DNA from: Pomphorhynchus laevis
Taxonomy: Eukaryota > Acanthocephala > Palaeacanthocephala > Echinorhynchida > Pomphorhynchidae
Direction of reading: 5' to 3'
DNA: 64,000 nt
Assembly (NCBI GenBank): GCA_012934845.2
Contig: WNNJ02001660.1
Coordinates: 124,001-188,000 of the forward strand
Shown here: piece by piece, positions 33,420 through 45,100 of the stretch
How the letters are laid out: every line of letters starts with the position of its first letter
Numbering within the stretch: the stretch's first letter is position 1
Translations under genes and position numbers: made by a program
Notes under the pieces: model-generated
Databases searched by the model: none
Told to the model about the DNA's origin: nothing
The model's input: only the letters and a program-made list of their open reading frames with translations

Positions 33420-33640
33420 CGTTCCAACATAGGGGAGGGTATCACTAACGCAAAAGGAAGTAATCGAGATCCCTTTTCACTGAATATTCTACAGTGAAAT
33501 TCAGGAGGTGCTTCCATCCTATGGCTTCTATTTGGTAGAGATGCATATGTTACAGTCCTTCAGGAAACGCGGTTTATCCGTCTCCAACAGGGCATTCCTC
33601 AATTTATCCCAAAGCATATAATCACCCACTATACTCCTTA

Positions 33641-33890
33641 CACAACCCCATTACACTCCTATTCTTCCCAAGGTCTTCTAACCTTAGTTAATTGCTCCTT
33701 AAGGTTCTCGCTCTTACTTAACTATTATTGTCCAGCCCTTTCGTGTTTAGCATATGGTAACCAACTTTACTTCTTACATAACCCCTTTACACTCCTATTC
33801 TGCCCAAGGTATTCTAACCTTAGTTAATTGCTCCTTAAGGTTCTCCCTCTTACTTAATTATTCTTGTCCAGCCCTTTCTTGTTTAGTAGT
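33641..33890 (+). repeat. Tandem duplication, period 136 bp
   Basis: 'ATTACACTCCTATTCTTCCC' through 'TGTCCAGCCCTTTC' (33641-33752) recurs at 33777-33888 with a few differences. It duplicates part of the endonuclease region. Confidence 0.75.
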
Positions 33891-34373
33891 ATCACTCTGT
33901 AAGAACGGTAAACGCCTCAGTCTAGCCAATGTCTACATTCGTCCAGGGGAGATTCACAAGAACGTGACATTCTGGATCGTATATTAGGTAGCGGCTACGA
34001 CATGTTACTTTGTGATTTCAACGACAGAACTGGTCGTTGGATTAATGCACCTCTCCGCAAAGCTAGACTATGTTATCTGTTATCTGTTTATCTTTTATCT
34101 TTTACCTAAACCACTATCTCCCACCTTTCATTGCTCTACGACAAATCGTAGGTGGTAGTCTTTCATGGCGCCCCTGCAAAAAAATAAACTTAAAGTACTC
34201 TCCTCCATTTTGCAACCTCAACCACTCCCAATTTTCACGGGTAAAATATCTGGGGTTCACCGTTACGGTGAATTGGTCAACGAATGCTGACAAAATAGAC
34301 TTAAACATATTCTGAAGAGAGCTAGGTGAGCTCCTAAACGGTCCCAGCATATGTCATTGAAAGGGAATGCCCA

Positions 34374-34532
34374 AGTACGCCTGGGCAATCTCGGGATTAG
34401 TCTTTGTTTATATAGTACGCCTGGGCAATCTCGGGATTAGTCTTCGTTTATATAGTACGCCTGGGCAATCTCGGGATTAGTCTTCCTTTATAAGCATGCC
34501 TGGGCGATCTCGGGATTAGTCTTCGTTTATAT
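34374..34532 (+). repeat. 40-bp minisatellite, four copies
   Basis: Units begin 'AGTACGCCTGGGCAATCTCG' at 34374, 34414 and 34454; the fourth, 'GCATGCCTGGGCGATCTCGG', starts about 34493. Normal LINE sequence ('GTACGCCTCCCAGAGCAAA') resumes after it. It arose by local expansion of RT-tail sequence. Confidence 0.85.
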
Positions 34533-35183
34533 AGTACGCCTCCCAGAGCAAATACTAAGGTTTCTCAAGCTCCTCATCTCGAGATTACTGACCATAGTCC
34601 GCCTCGACTGAACTCGTAGGGGGTAAGAGACCCTGAATAATTCAGTTGGTGGGCGGCGCGCTGGTGCATCCGTGGGCTCAAATCCCACTGGACCTGAGGC
34701 CGTGAATTGGAATGGGGGTTGGTAGCTGATCTTGGATGAAGTTAAAGATTAATTGATTTTTTTGCATTGTTTAGTTTTTAGTTTGCTTCTCTGTTATGTT
34801 TATTGAGAAAATCGTTATTATAAAATTAAATCTTAAGCTCCTCGTCTCGAGATTACCCACCATAGTACGCCTCGACGGGACCCTCATGTGTAAGAGAGAC
34901 TCTGAATGGTTCAGACGGAAAACTACGCACTGGTGTGGCCTTAGTGATCTGATCCTTCTCGCTTGTCATGATAAGAACCTAACATCTAAACGAGATTATT
35001 GACATTTTATAGCATTTTGTCCATCTTCACCATATGTTATTCCCATATTTACGCATGGAGTTTTTGTATTTAATAAAATCCTGCATTTAAATTTAAAAAG
35101 ATTTAAAAATTTAAAAAGGAAAAATAAATAATAGTTAATTTGGAAATATAAGAAAATAAAAGCGATTCTCAAAAGCAGTCAAT

Positions 35184-35705
35184 TCAGTGGTGGTACAATT
35201 CAAATAAGCCTTCGTTTAAGACAACCATGTCTAATAGTCTTTGCATTACTTGATTAATTTCCTTCGCATTTCTACTTGAAATAATGGTACTACTTAGGGA
35301 TGTACAAAACATCAAATTATTTGTAAAGAAATTATCATTATGACCGCTTTCAACACTGCTAGGCAGTGATTCAAATCCACTCTCGTCACTATAGTCATCA
35401 TTGCTACTAACACAACCGACTTTAAAATGTCTTTTTCTTCCTCCTCCTTTATCAACCTGAATCCAATCATCCGAGTCACTTGACAATTCAGTTTCTGACT
35501 GACTTTCAAATGACGTTTCATGTTCTGGTATTGCTGTACTGAAATCTGAGTTGCTGAATTGGCGATAATACTGTAGATGTTTAGTGTTCACATCAAATGC
35601 TGGGTTTTTAATCTTTTGATTCTTTACCGATTCCTTCTTGCTTGTGCCTTGAGAATTCTTTCCACAAAGATAACTTTCTAAAAAGTTGTAATTTTTATAA
35701 AGAGC
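35184..35705 (-). CDS. Terminal exon of an unidentified host gene
   Basis: Minus-strand open frame of about 173 codons ending at TAA (35184). It opens 'ALYKNYNFLESYLCGKNSQG', becomes Ser/Asp/Glu-rich ('SSDSDDWIQVD', 'SSNDDYSDESGFESLPSSVE'), and ends with a hydrophobic helix-like tail ('NQVMQRLLDMVVLNEGLFEL'). No ATG lies near the start of the open stretch and an in-frame stop lies just upstream, so I infer a splice acceptor (AG at 35706-35707). The acceptor lacks a strong pyrimidine tract and is uncertain. Codon use and composition are unlike the neighbouring LINEs. No family recognised. An upstream exon was not found in 35.7-39.4 kb. Confidence 0.45.
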   Translation of the reverse strand, partial: ALYKNYNFLESYLCGKNSQGTSKKESVKNQKIKNPAFDVNTKHLQYYRQFSNSDFSTAIPEHETSFESQSETELSSDSDDWIQVDKGGGRKRHFKVGCVSSNDDYSDESGFESLPSSVESGHNDNFFTNNLMFCTSLSSTIISSRNAKEINQVMQRLLDMVVLNEGLFELYHH

Positions 35706-35709
35706 CTCC

Positions 35710-38700
35710 CACAGTTATTTAATTTGAAAATATAATAAAAACAATAACAGAATATTATAAAAGGCATGAATGTAAAGTTTTTAAAATTAAAGACGTCTAA
35801 TAAAATATAACAACATTTTAAAATTAAAATTAATTATAATTTAAAATAATAAAAATAAATTTAAAATATTAACTTCGAATTCCTTTAAAATAATTTAAAT
35901 TTTTGAAATGATGCAAAACTAGAAACATATCGGAAATCACCATATCTAATATTTTACTAAATAGTGTTCATCTATTTTTTATTGTAAACTTACTTCAAAA
36001 CACTAAGTAAAAAATGATTAAAACAGATTAAACCTAAAATTATAATAATTATTTAATAAATTTTAATTTTGATATTAAAAATTAAAATTTAGATCTCTGT
36101 GAGATTTCCCTTAAATTAATTAAAATAATAAAAAAATTAAAGAATTTTTTTTAAATAATTTAAAATACAAATTTAATAATATAAATAATATTAAATAAAT
36201 TTAAAATTAATTTTATTTAATTTTATAATGATTCAAATTTTATTAAATTGATTTTTTATTCGATCGAATTTTTAGGGTTTTATAATTGTATTTATGCATA
36301 AACTTTTATGTATTTCTTATATTATATAATTTATATAAAAGCATAGCAATATATTATATAATGTTATCGCTAAATGTATAACTATGTATAACTGTATTGT
36401 TAATACCTCATAAAATCTGTCAGCTATTAAATTAAAGATTTGATGTAGATTTACTTTTTAAGTTTACCGTATATCGACTTATTATATAATATATGACATT
36501 TTTCAGCTTTAATATGATATATAGTCAATATTGTATTGTAACACAGTATTCATAAATTGTATAAATATTATTTAATATTAATTAATAATTTAATATTATA
36601 TTATTAATCAATATTTTTTGATTAAAATAATTATATTAATCAAATAAATATATATTATTAATTAATATAATTATCACACAATATTATTAATTAATATAAT
36701 TATAATATAATTCTTGATATTGTAAAACATCAATCGCTATTTTTATAATAATCACAAAACATCAGTTATTTTGCTAGCTTCATATGCCGAAACGCATCGC
36801 GAGTACGGATCTCAATGCGTTATGATAAACTTTCTAACTATTTTATCGGAATATATTGCCATTTGTGAATAAATATATATTGTAATTCTAGATATGGTAT
36901 CTTTACGGTATCTTAATTACTGTCGTTCTTCTAGGTGTAACTTGAATATACATACCCATACGAATTTCGTCTTTATTTCTATTTTAATTTTGTAGTAAAT
37001 AAGTAAATGAATTTAATTAAAGTAGGAATTACTTTTATAAAATAAATGCATGCTCTTAATATATTTAAATTATATCTATAGAATATAAATACTGTGCACA
37101 TATGCATAAATATATTTTGTCTATGCATTTATTTAATATATTTACAAAATAAGAAATTAATGATATGGAATTAATTATAATTAATTCATTGTTTTGAAGT
37201 AATAAATTAATAAGTTAATAAATTCATCATAATTTTATAAAAATTCATGTTTTATTTAAAAACTATTAAATATTATCTTATAATATTATATATTATATTA
37301 CTACTAAATATTAAACTATTTAGCTAGAGTATAAGGCTATTATCACAATTGATAAGGATGTATCACCATTCATAAGGATATATCTAGTATAATATTACAT
37401 TTAATATTAATATTAATATTACATTTTTTATTAATATTAATATTACATTTTAATATTAGAAAATTAAGTAATATTTATTAGATTATTCAATATGTGATGT
37501 ATTCATAATCATTTCAAAGGTTTATAAGGTTTTGATGAGATTTAACCTAGACGGAAAACAAATTTTACAATAAATTATATTTTTAATCATATTAGTTATC
37601 ACTATACAATTTTTAAATGCTCAAAGTCCGCTTAACAAAAGCAAACGAAAACGAGATTAATATAAGCTTTTAAACAAAATCAACAATCGAATTTTAACTT
37701 GATAATTCGATTTAACGGATGAATATATTTACATTGAACAGTTGTATATAAAATAAATAATTTTAAATAATAAATAATGTCAAAGCGCATAATATTAAAG
37801 ATTAGTAGCTTACTAAAGATGAATAAATAATTAATTATGAATATAATAATTTTGTCTAACTCAATTAAATATTTGAATAGTTTCCGCAACCATTTAGAAT
37901 ACAAAATACCTACCGTTCAATCTTTGTTCTTGATTTTTCATATCTGTTGATAATATCTTTTCATCACACACAGAATAAAAATTAACTAATTTTAAAGAGA
38001 AAAATATGAAGAAATACGTCAAGAAGAGGTATATCGATTGTATTTTTATCCTATATAATAAATTATTTAATTACTAATTTAGGATGTAGCTTCATCCATC
38101 ATCAGAAAATTTCATATTACAATGAAAATATATTAAGAGTGTAACATTTTATGGTGGTGAATAAAGCTGCATTTGAAATTATTAATTAAAAATCAGTTTT
38201 TATTGATAATAAATTGAAATCCTATCTCATTTTTTAATCTAAGAAGTCGTCAACTTCATATTATAGTGAAATACTCTCAGCATTGCAAAATATCAATGAA
38301 ATTAAAATAAAACTCCAAATAATGAAATAAATATAATCGTCAAAGCCTAAAAAATGAAAATAATCGAAGACAGAATAACAATAGAAACACGAAATAATTT
38401 GAGAATTTGAACACGAAAAAATTTGCGCCTGAAAGGAAATTAAACATTAAAGAACTTTAACACTAAATTAAATTGAATTGAAAAATAGTTATATTTGAAA
38501 ATGTAGATAAAATGATTAAAATAAGTAGTTTTAATCAAACTTGTTTTTATTTGTATAAATGCTTTTCTTTGTTAATAAATAAGTTTCTCTTGATAAACGT
38601 AATAGCAGTCTTTATTGTTGTAGGCATCTTAAAATTAATAGCGAGTATTTTGAACATAATGCTTTGATTGTTGTTCAGTTTACATTACATAATATATGAA

Positions 38701-39405
38701 AACATCTTGATAATTGATAAAAAATGGATTTATTGATTTTAATATTTCGATCAAGTGGTCATGTCTTAATTTATTCCTTGTCTAAATTTTATTTTCCAAT
38801 TGTTGACGATGAGAAAATGTAGACATGCAAACAATGTATACATGAAAATGTAGACGGCACCGAATGTGAAGAAAACACCGTTTACTCTATGTTATGATTC
38901 GCCGACGAATTTCAGCGACGATAATTGAACGCTGCAGATAATAATTAAAAGTATGTGACGTGTGTAAATCCTGAAAAGACATTCTCTTATAAAAGATTTT
39001 TCGAGAATGCACGATACGATCAATCTTTCTCTAAAGAATATAAGGGAGCCCGATTTAGACATCATTAAAATGGCATTTCTTACAACAGCTGTGAAGTTTA
39101 TTACATCGGGTATAGTTATAGGTTGAGCGATCACATAAGACAACATAGGTAAAAAACGGCGCGATATACAAACCTAATTTCATAGCATAAAAACGAATAA
39201 AACACTTCTGATCCGAGCTACTTCAAAATAAATTTTAAATACGACAGTTCTAATATCCTGTGCATGACTGAAGCACTACTAATATATATAAGAATTTTTT
39301 AAAACATAATAATACATGGTTATACGATCAACAGGAAAAAATGAAAAACAATCAAAAATAAGACAGATCAAACGAACCGCAGTTTAATGACATTGCTCGG
39401 TCATC
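35710..39405. other. A+T-rich intergenic or intronic sequence
   Basis: No gene seen. Dense TTAATATTA-type palindromes at 36560-36720 and ATTAATATTACATTTT repeats at 37390-37460. Minus-strand frames at 37680-37904 and 38892-39146 have low-complexity or unrecognised translations and are not called. Confidence 0.5.
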
Positions 39406-39409
39406 TCCA

Positions 39410-41360
39410 AAACTTACGGCCTAAGGTCCAAAGGGATCTGAGCCCTCCAACACGCAGCCTTCCCACTGAATAAACCGGGGTCTTTCACCCCCTCCCCGAA
39501 GAGTCCAATCGAGGCAAACTATGCTGGGTAAACGATAGACAAGGAGTTGAGAAACCTTAGACTGCCCATAGGACGTCCACTAGAAAAGAAGAGAAATTCC
39601 GAGATAGCCCAGGTACGCTAGAGGCGCACTAGAGTTTTCCCATTTAATGACAGATGTTGAGCCCGTTTCAAGGACCACCTAGCTCTCTTCAGAATACGCT
39701 TGAGTTTATCCAGGTCAGCTTTTGCCTACCAGTTCACCGTAACAGTGAACCCCAGGTATTTTACTCGACTTGTGACGGTGGGGATGGGCTCAGAGGCAAA
39801 TATGGAGGAGAGTGCAGAGAGTGCTAATCTCTTAAGCTTTTGCTTTGTAGCAGGGGTGTCATGAAAGACAACCACCTGCGATTTGCTAGAGTTTAGAATA
39901 AGATTGGAAGCGGGGAGCTAATCTTTTAATCTTAAAAAGAAATGGCTGATGTCCGAAACTATATATTTGCACCTGCATTCCGAAAACAGGGCTGTGGTAT
40001 CATCAGTGTATATCACCACATATTGATAGCGTTTAAATTTTCTATAGAGTAAATAGAGGCAGCAAGATACAAGATTGAAGAAAGTGGGGATCCTTGAGGC
40101 ACACACGTAATAGGGTAGAACTAAAGCGCATACGGGTCGTCTTCATTGAAGAATCGCTTGGTGTGCAACAAAATCTTCACTCTGTTAACAATTTTCGCAG
40201 GCAAACCGAGGGACCTGAGATAGGAGATAACGTATGGAGATACGGTCAAATGCAGCAGAAAAATCAAGAAAAACAGACACGACAAGATGATGAATATTAT
40301 CCTGAGAGCACCTCACCAATTGCTGAATGGACCGAGCGACCTTTAACAAACCCATGCAAACCGAGTGGGATTAAATTACGCCTAGATAGATAGTCGCGGA
40401 TTTTACTCGCAAGCGCTTTTTCGTAAATGGAGATGAGTGATTTATGTATCGAAATAGGCTGCAGGTCTTTAGGACAAAGGACCAGATTTCTTTTGGCTAA
40501 AAAATTCTACGACTAATGTTAATGCTGGCCGAATCAGAAGGGGTGGCTAATAGCATTGTGACTGCCACCTCCCTTCTTTGTTCGACTGCCAAAAGCTGAT
40601 AGACATGAGAAGAGAGTGGAGCGACGGATTTGGAGGTGCCCGGGAGAAGGCCCATGCGTTGAGAATATCTGTGACAGATAAGTGTCTACTCCTGAAGTCT
40701 CCCCAAGGCGGGATTGGCTGAGGTGATTGAGTGGCTCCATAATTATGTAGGGATAGTGACTCCTCCAAAACTTAATCAAGACCTATTTTTTCAATCCAAC
40801 CCATGCTCTATCCCTCCAACACACGAACTTCTCCTTCTTGAATATCTTCCAGAAGGAAGACTGGGCAAGGTTAAGGGAAGCAATGCTGGCCTTACCCTTA
40901 CCCAGTTAGAACCTATACGTAGTGTTCCAATATTTTTTCGAGAGAACTTGCCTGGCAGAAGCAGAGAGATTTGGGATACGCAGCATATAAGCTAAGGTCT
41001 TGAGTTTTGTCGGAGTTGGACTGTAAATACGACCTTTATAGGTAGTCGAGAGCAACGCGGTAGCTTGCGAAGAGTGGTAGAATTAAATTCGGTCAGACTC
41101 TCATTGCCAATTCGGGGGAAGCGTTCGATAGCTGCTAGAAAGAAAGCCACTCTGATGGGGTCGAACATCCATTAATTCGTCATGGAAAAAAGTTTCATAC
41201 TCTTTCGTAAGGTCCCAGAAAACGAAGGAGATCTTGATTTCGGCTTCAAAGTAGCGTACTGAGTATAATAGGACTCTATTATTATATTTTTCAGTAAACT
41301 TACGCAGGAATATGCTAAATAGCTTATGGCGCTATATTGACGCTAATAGCTTAATAACCG
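39410..41360 (-). mobile_element. LINE A copy 4, minus strand, internally deleted
   Basis: From the 3' UTR (39410) through the RT C-terminus, 'VIYTDDTTALFS' (39972-40010, with TDD for the usual ADD), motif A region (near 40240), RT entry (40534-40780) and the endonuclease/RT spacer (to about 41165). Beyond it (41171-41260) the minus strand has ORF1 text 'RYFEAEIKISFVF' and 'DLTKEYE', so the endonuclease has been deleted. Frames are broken. Confidence 0.65.
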
Positions 41361-41755
41361 CCAGATTTTTTAATTTTGGTATTGGGGAAGTTTCCCAATT
41401 ACCTATTTTACAGCAGATGGCAACAAACCACTTACCTCGTTTGATATTGTAGACAAAGTTACCTGCATTTTCATTGAGTTTACACGATATTCACCGATTT
41501 CTGCTGCAATTGTAGAATCTTTTGATCCTCCGATAACACACAATTCGCTCATTTTTTGACTACCAATACGTATCTCAGCCGTTAATTAGGAATGATGATG
41601 GTCGAAATATTAAAACTTTAATTATCACAGGCTCTAATAATAGCAAGTGGAAATGCTTCCGCATCTTTTTTATTACTGAATTTGCGAATGTGCAGTGTTA
41701 ATAACAGCGTCGGTGCTTCAAGCAATTTCCAAAATCAAACGAGTTTCCATGGAAT

Positions 41756-42109
41756 ATGGACGATCTTGCAGTTAATAAGTTGATTACTACTACCATTCTC
41801 GACAACAAGGTTAGTGTTTTATCTTCTGATGATGTACTAATAGCGGGGGTACTCCCCCCAATCCACAAGCCTAAAAATCTGATTCTAATTACACTTACAC
41901 AGCCTCAGGAAAGACACAAATTGTTCAATATTTTTCTTAGTCTTTTCGTAATCAATTACACTAATCGAGTTGTGTTTGAATCTGTAAAATTATATGAAAC
42001 TGAAATAAAAGTCTCCTTCCCAACTAGTGATTTGGCAAAGGAGTACGAGCTATGTTTCAATTCCAACCTAAAGCATTTTGGCACTATTCAATTTAAGCTC
42101 TTTATTTAA
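41756..42109 (+). pseudogene. LINE A ORF1, N-terminal part
   Basis: Open frame of 117 codons with 'LILITLTQPQERHKLFNIF', 'YTNRVVFESVKLYETEIKVS' and 'TSDLAKEYELCFNSNLKHFG'. Equivalent text occurs in copies 2 and 4, so this is a conserved ORF1 region, although I do not recognise its fold. LINE ORF1 proteins bind the element RNA. The frame ends before the region that would hold zinc knuckles; the C-terminal part continues at 42300-42520 ('PESKKRRASAHDVPPIKIGK'). Confidence 0.6.
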
Positions 42110-42556
42110 GAAATACAAAACAGTTTTGCTCGTACAGTTTAGGACAAGCAAGATTCTGCAAGCTTTTCTAAAGCGGCCTCACGCATGTCCGATAAGGACA
42201 TCCTCCACATTATAGATTCCAACAAGAAATCAGTAATAAAACAAATTGAAGGGGTTGCAGCCGGTATTATGGCGGCATAATATTCCTCTCCAGCCATTCC
42301 AGTACAACGAGCCGTGCCTGAGTCTAAAAAGAGGAGGGCCTCTGCCCATGACGTACCTCCTATCAAGATCGGAAAGCTTTTGAAGGATAAGGTCACGAGC
42401 GCCTCATCGGAAAATGAAGATAATGCCCGTTGGCAAGTGCCCACTCTGGATAGCGTTAGTGGTGGAGGGGGAATCTTTCTGATTCTAGCCCTGTCTAGGA
42501 TGGCGGAAATCCCATACAACTGACTTAACACAATGCATAATATTCGTGAGCCTTTT

Positions 42557-44760
42557 TCACTGAATATCCTTCAGTGGAATTCGGGAGAAGTTTCTGCCCT
42601 TAGACTTCTATCTGGTAGAGATGCAGATGCTATAAGCCTTCAGAAGACGAAGTCTATCCGACTCACCCAGGACATTACTCGATTCATCCCTAAGCACATA
42701 TGTTACCACTATACTCCGTACATAACCCCACCTCACTCCTCTCCATCTCAAGGACACTTGAACTAAGTTAAATGCTCTTTAAGATCCTCGTTTCTTTTAA
42801 ATTATTCTTGTCCAGCCCTTTCTTGTTTAGTAGTTTCACTCTGTTAGAACGGTAAACGTCTCAGTCCAGCCCATGTCTAATCCGTCCAGGGAAGATTCAC
42901 AAGAACCGTGACCTCCTGGATAGGATTATTGACAGCGGTTATGACATGGTACAAGGTGACTTCAACGACAGAACTGGTCGTTGGATTAATGCAGCACTCT
43001 GCAGAGCCAGGAACGGTTACCTTATTCATAAACAACCGTCCCCTACCTTTCATTGCACATCAACGAATTCACTCCTCGATTTATTACTGATCCATGAGAG
43101 GTGGTTGTTAAAACCCCTTCTGTAAGAAGCAGTCGCGACAACATCTGTCCAACTCTCATGACCTAATTCGCTGGTGGATAGAAGAGGATACGCTGTTTCG
43201 AAGAAGATTCCACTTTGACCCGATCAGAGTGGCTTTCTTTCAGGTAGCTACCCAACGCTTCCCCGAAATGGCAATGAGAGTTTAACCGAATTTAATTTTT
43301 ACCTATATTCGCAAGCTACCGCATTGCTTTCAACAACCTATAAAGGTCGCATTTTCAGTCCCACTTCGACAAAACTCAAAACCTTAGCACATATGCTCAG
43401 TCTCCAAAATCTCTTTGCTTCTACCAGGCAAGTTCTCTCGAAAGAATATTGGAGCACTAGGTATAGGTTCCAACTGGGTAAGGATAGGGCAAGCATCGCT
43501 TCCCTGAATCCATACCAGTCTTCATTCTGGAAGATATTCAAGTATAAGTTTGTCTGTTTGGAGGGATAGAGCATTGGGTTGGATTGGTAGTATACGTCTT
43601 GATAAAATTTTGGAGGAGTCACTATCCCTAGATAACTATGAAACCACTCAGTCGCCGCAACCAATCCCGCCTTAAGGAGACTTCAGGAGTAGAGACTTAT
43701 CTGACACAGATATTCTAAACGCATGGGGGCCTCTTCCGGGCACCTCCAAATCCGTCGCTCCACTCTCTTCTCATGTCTGCCAGCTTTTGACAGTCGAACA
43801 AAGAAGGGAGGTGGCCGTCACAATGCTATTAGCCACCCCATCCGATGTGGCCAGCATCAACATTATTAGGAGAATTTTAATTTTTAAAAAGTATCCGGTC
43901 TCTTGCCCAAAATACCTGCGGCCCATTTCAATTCAAAATTCACTCGTCTCGATCTACGAAAAAGTGCTTGCGCGTAGAATCCGCGTTTATCTGAGTAGGC
44001 GTAATTTAATCTCAACCGGTTTCCATTAGTTCGTCAAAGGTCATATGGTACATGCAGAGGTTGGTGAATTGCATCGGTTTTGTCAGAAATAGTCATCAAC
44101 TCGCTGTGGTTGTTTTCCTTGATTTTTCCGCTGCATTTGACCGCATCTCCATTCATTTTGTTATCTTTTATCTCAGGTCCCTCAGGTTGCCTGCGAGAAT
44201 TATTAACAGGGTGGAGACATGTTGTACAACGAGCGATTCTTTTATGAAGACAACCCTGTTGCGCGTCAGTTCTACCCTATTACACGTGTCCCTCAAGGAT
44301 CCCCATCTCTCCTATATTATATCTTGATACATCCATTAAACTCTTTAAAATATTTAAACGCGAACAACGTCTAGTGGTATACGCTGATGATACCACAGCC
44401 CTGTTTTCTGGACGCAGGTGCAAAAACGTGGTCTCGGACATCAGCCGTTTCTTTTAAATATTAAAATACCAGTTACCCAAGTCCAATCTTATTTTAAACT
44501 CCTCCAAATCGCAGGTGGTTGTCTTTCATGGAGCCCCTGCAACATTGCAAAAGCTTAAGAGATTAATACTCTCTGCCCTCTCCTCCATTTTGATTAATCA
44601 TCCCCTCTCTGTCTTCACGAGTCGAGTAAAATATCTGGGGTTCACCGTTACGGTGAACTGTTCGACGAAAGCCGACCTGGATAGACTTAAACGTATCCTA
44701 AAGAGAGCTAGTTGGGCCCTGAAACGGGCCTAGCATCTGTCATTAATTGTGAAAACCCAG
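42557..44760 (+). pseudogene. LINE A ORF2 (endonuclease plus reverse transcriptase)
   Basis: Endonuclease begins 'LNILQWNSGEVSALRLLSGR' and 'DADAISLQKTK', where the catalytic E of 'QET' is replaced by K. 'GDFNDRTGRWINAAL' lies at 42957-43000. RT: 'LRPISIQNSLVSIYEKVLAR' (43916-43975), 'AVVVFLDFSAAFDRISI' (motif A, 44103-44155), a damaged motif B near 44280-44310, 'VVYADDTTALFSG' (motif C, 44374-44412), and 'FTSRVKYLGFTVTVNCS' (44614-44660). The frame changes several times. Confidence 0.65.
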
Positions 44761-45100
44761 ATGCGCCTCTGGAGTACCTGGGCTATTTCAGGATAAGTCT
44801 TCTTTTCTAGAGGACGTCATCCAGTGCAAAGGCTAAGGTTTCTCAAGATGCTCATCTTGCGTTTACCCAGCATAGTCCGCTTCGATTGAACTCTTCGGGG
44901 GGTGAATGACCCCGGGTGGTTCAGTCGATGGGTGGCGTGTTGGATTGGTTGTGGGGCTCAGATTCAACTGGACCTGAGGCCATGATTGTAGAAGACATCA
45001 GCAGAAGAGTCAGGAAGTTGTTATGACTTGTTTTCTTTTCCTTTATTTAAATTGACTCATTTATCCATGTATTATTTTGCTTAAGAAAATCTTTATTATT

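Larger units (their letters stand above)
32200..34830 (+). mobile_element. LINE A copy 3, internally deleted
   Basis: ORF1 traces 32210-33480 (with a degenerate knuckle near 32840-32950), endonuclease start near 33480, 'CDFNDRTGRWINA'-type text at 34011-34049, then a jump at 34136-34150 to RT C-terminal sequence ('VKYLGFTVTVNWS', 34245-34280) and a 3' end 'GAGAAAATCGTTATTATAAA'. Most of the RT is missing. It carries local duplications listed separately. A short second RT-tail fragment follows at 34833-34990. Confidence 0.6.
41600..45100 (+). mobile_element. LINE A copy 5, most complete copy
   Basis: Contains ORF1 (41756-42530), endonuclease (42557-43200), RT (43250-44760) and 3' UTR to 'TTAAGAAAATCTTTATTATT' (about 45081-45100). 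ORF1 appears to lack the zinc-knuckle stretch seen in copy 2. Stops and frameshifts occur throughout, so it is not autonomous. Confidence 0.75.

Noticed and set aside
34640-34690. tRNA-like text (GGGCTCAAATCCCAC) at the end of LINE A copy 3
   Set aside because: The same place in other LINE A copies shows it is part of the LINE 3' region; no cloverleaf can be drawn.
37680-37904. 74-codon minus-strand frame
   Set aside because: Translation is almost all I, L, Y, F, K, as expected from random A+T-rich DNA.
26580-44391. GCTGATGA at about 26580, 31433 and 44383
   Set aside because: These encode the ADD of the reverse transcriptase motif C, not ribozyme cores.
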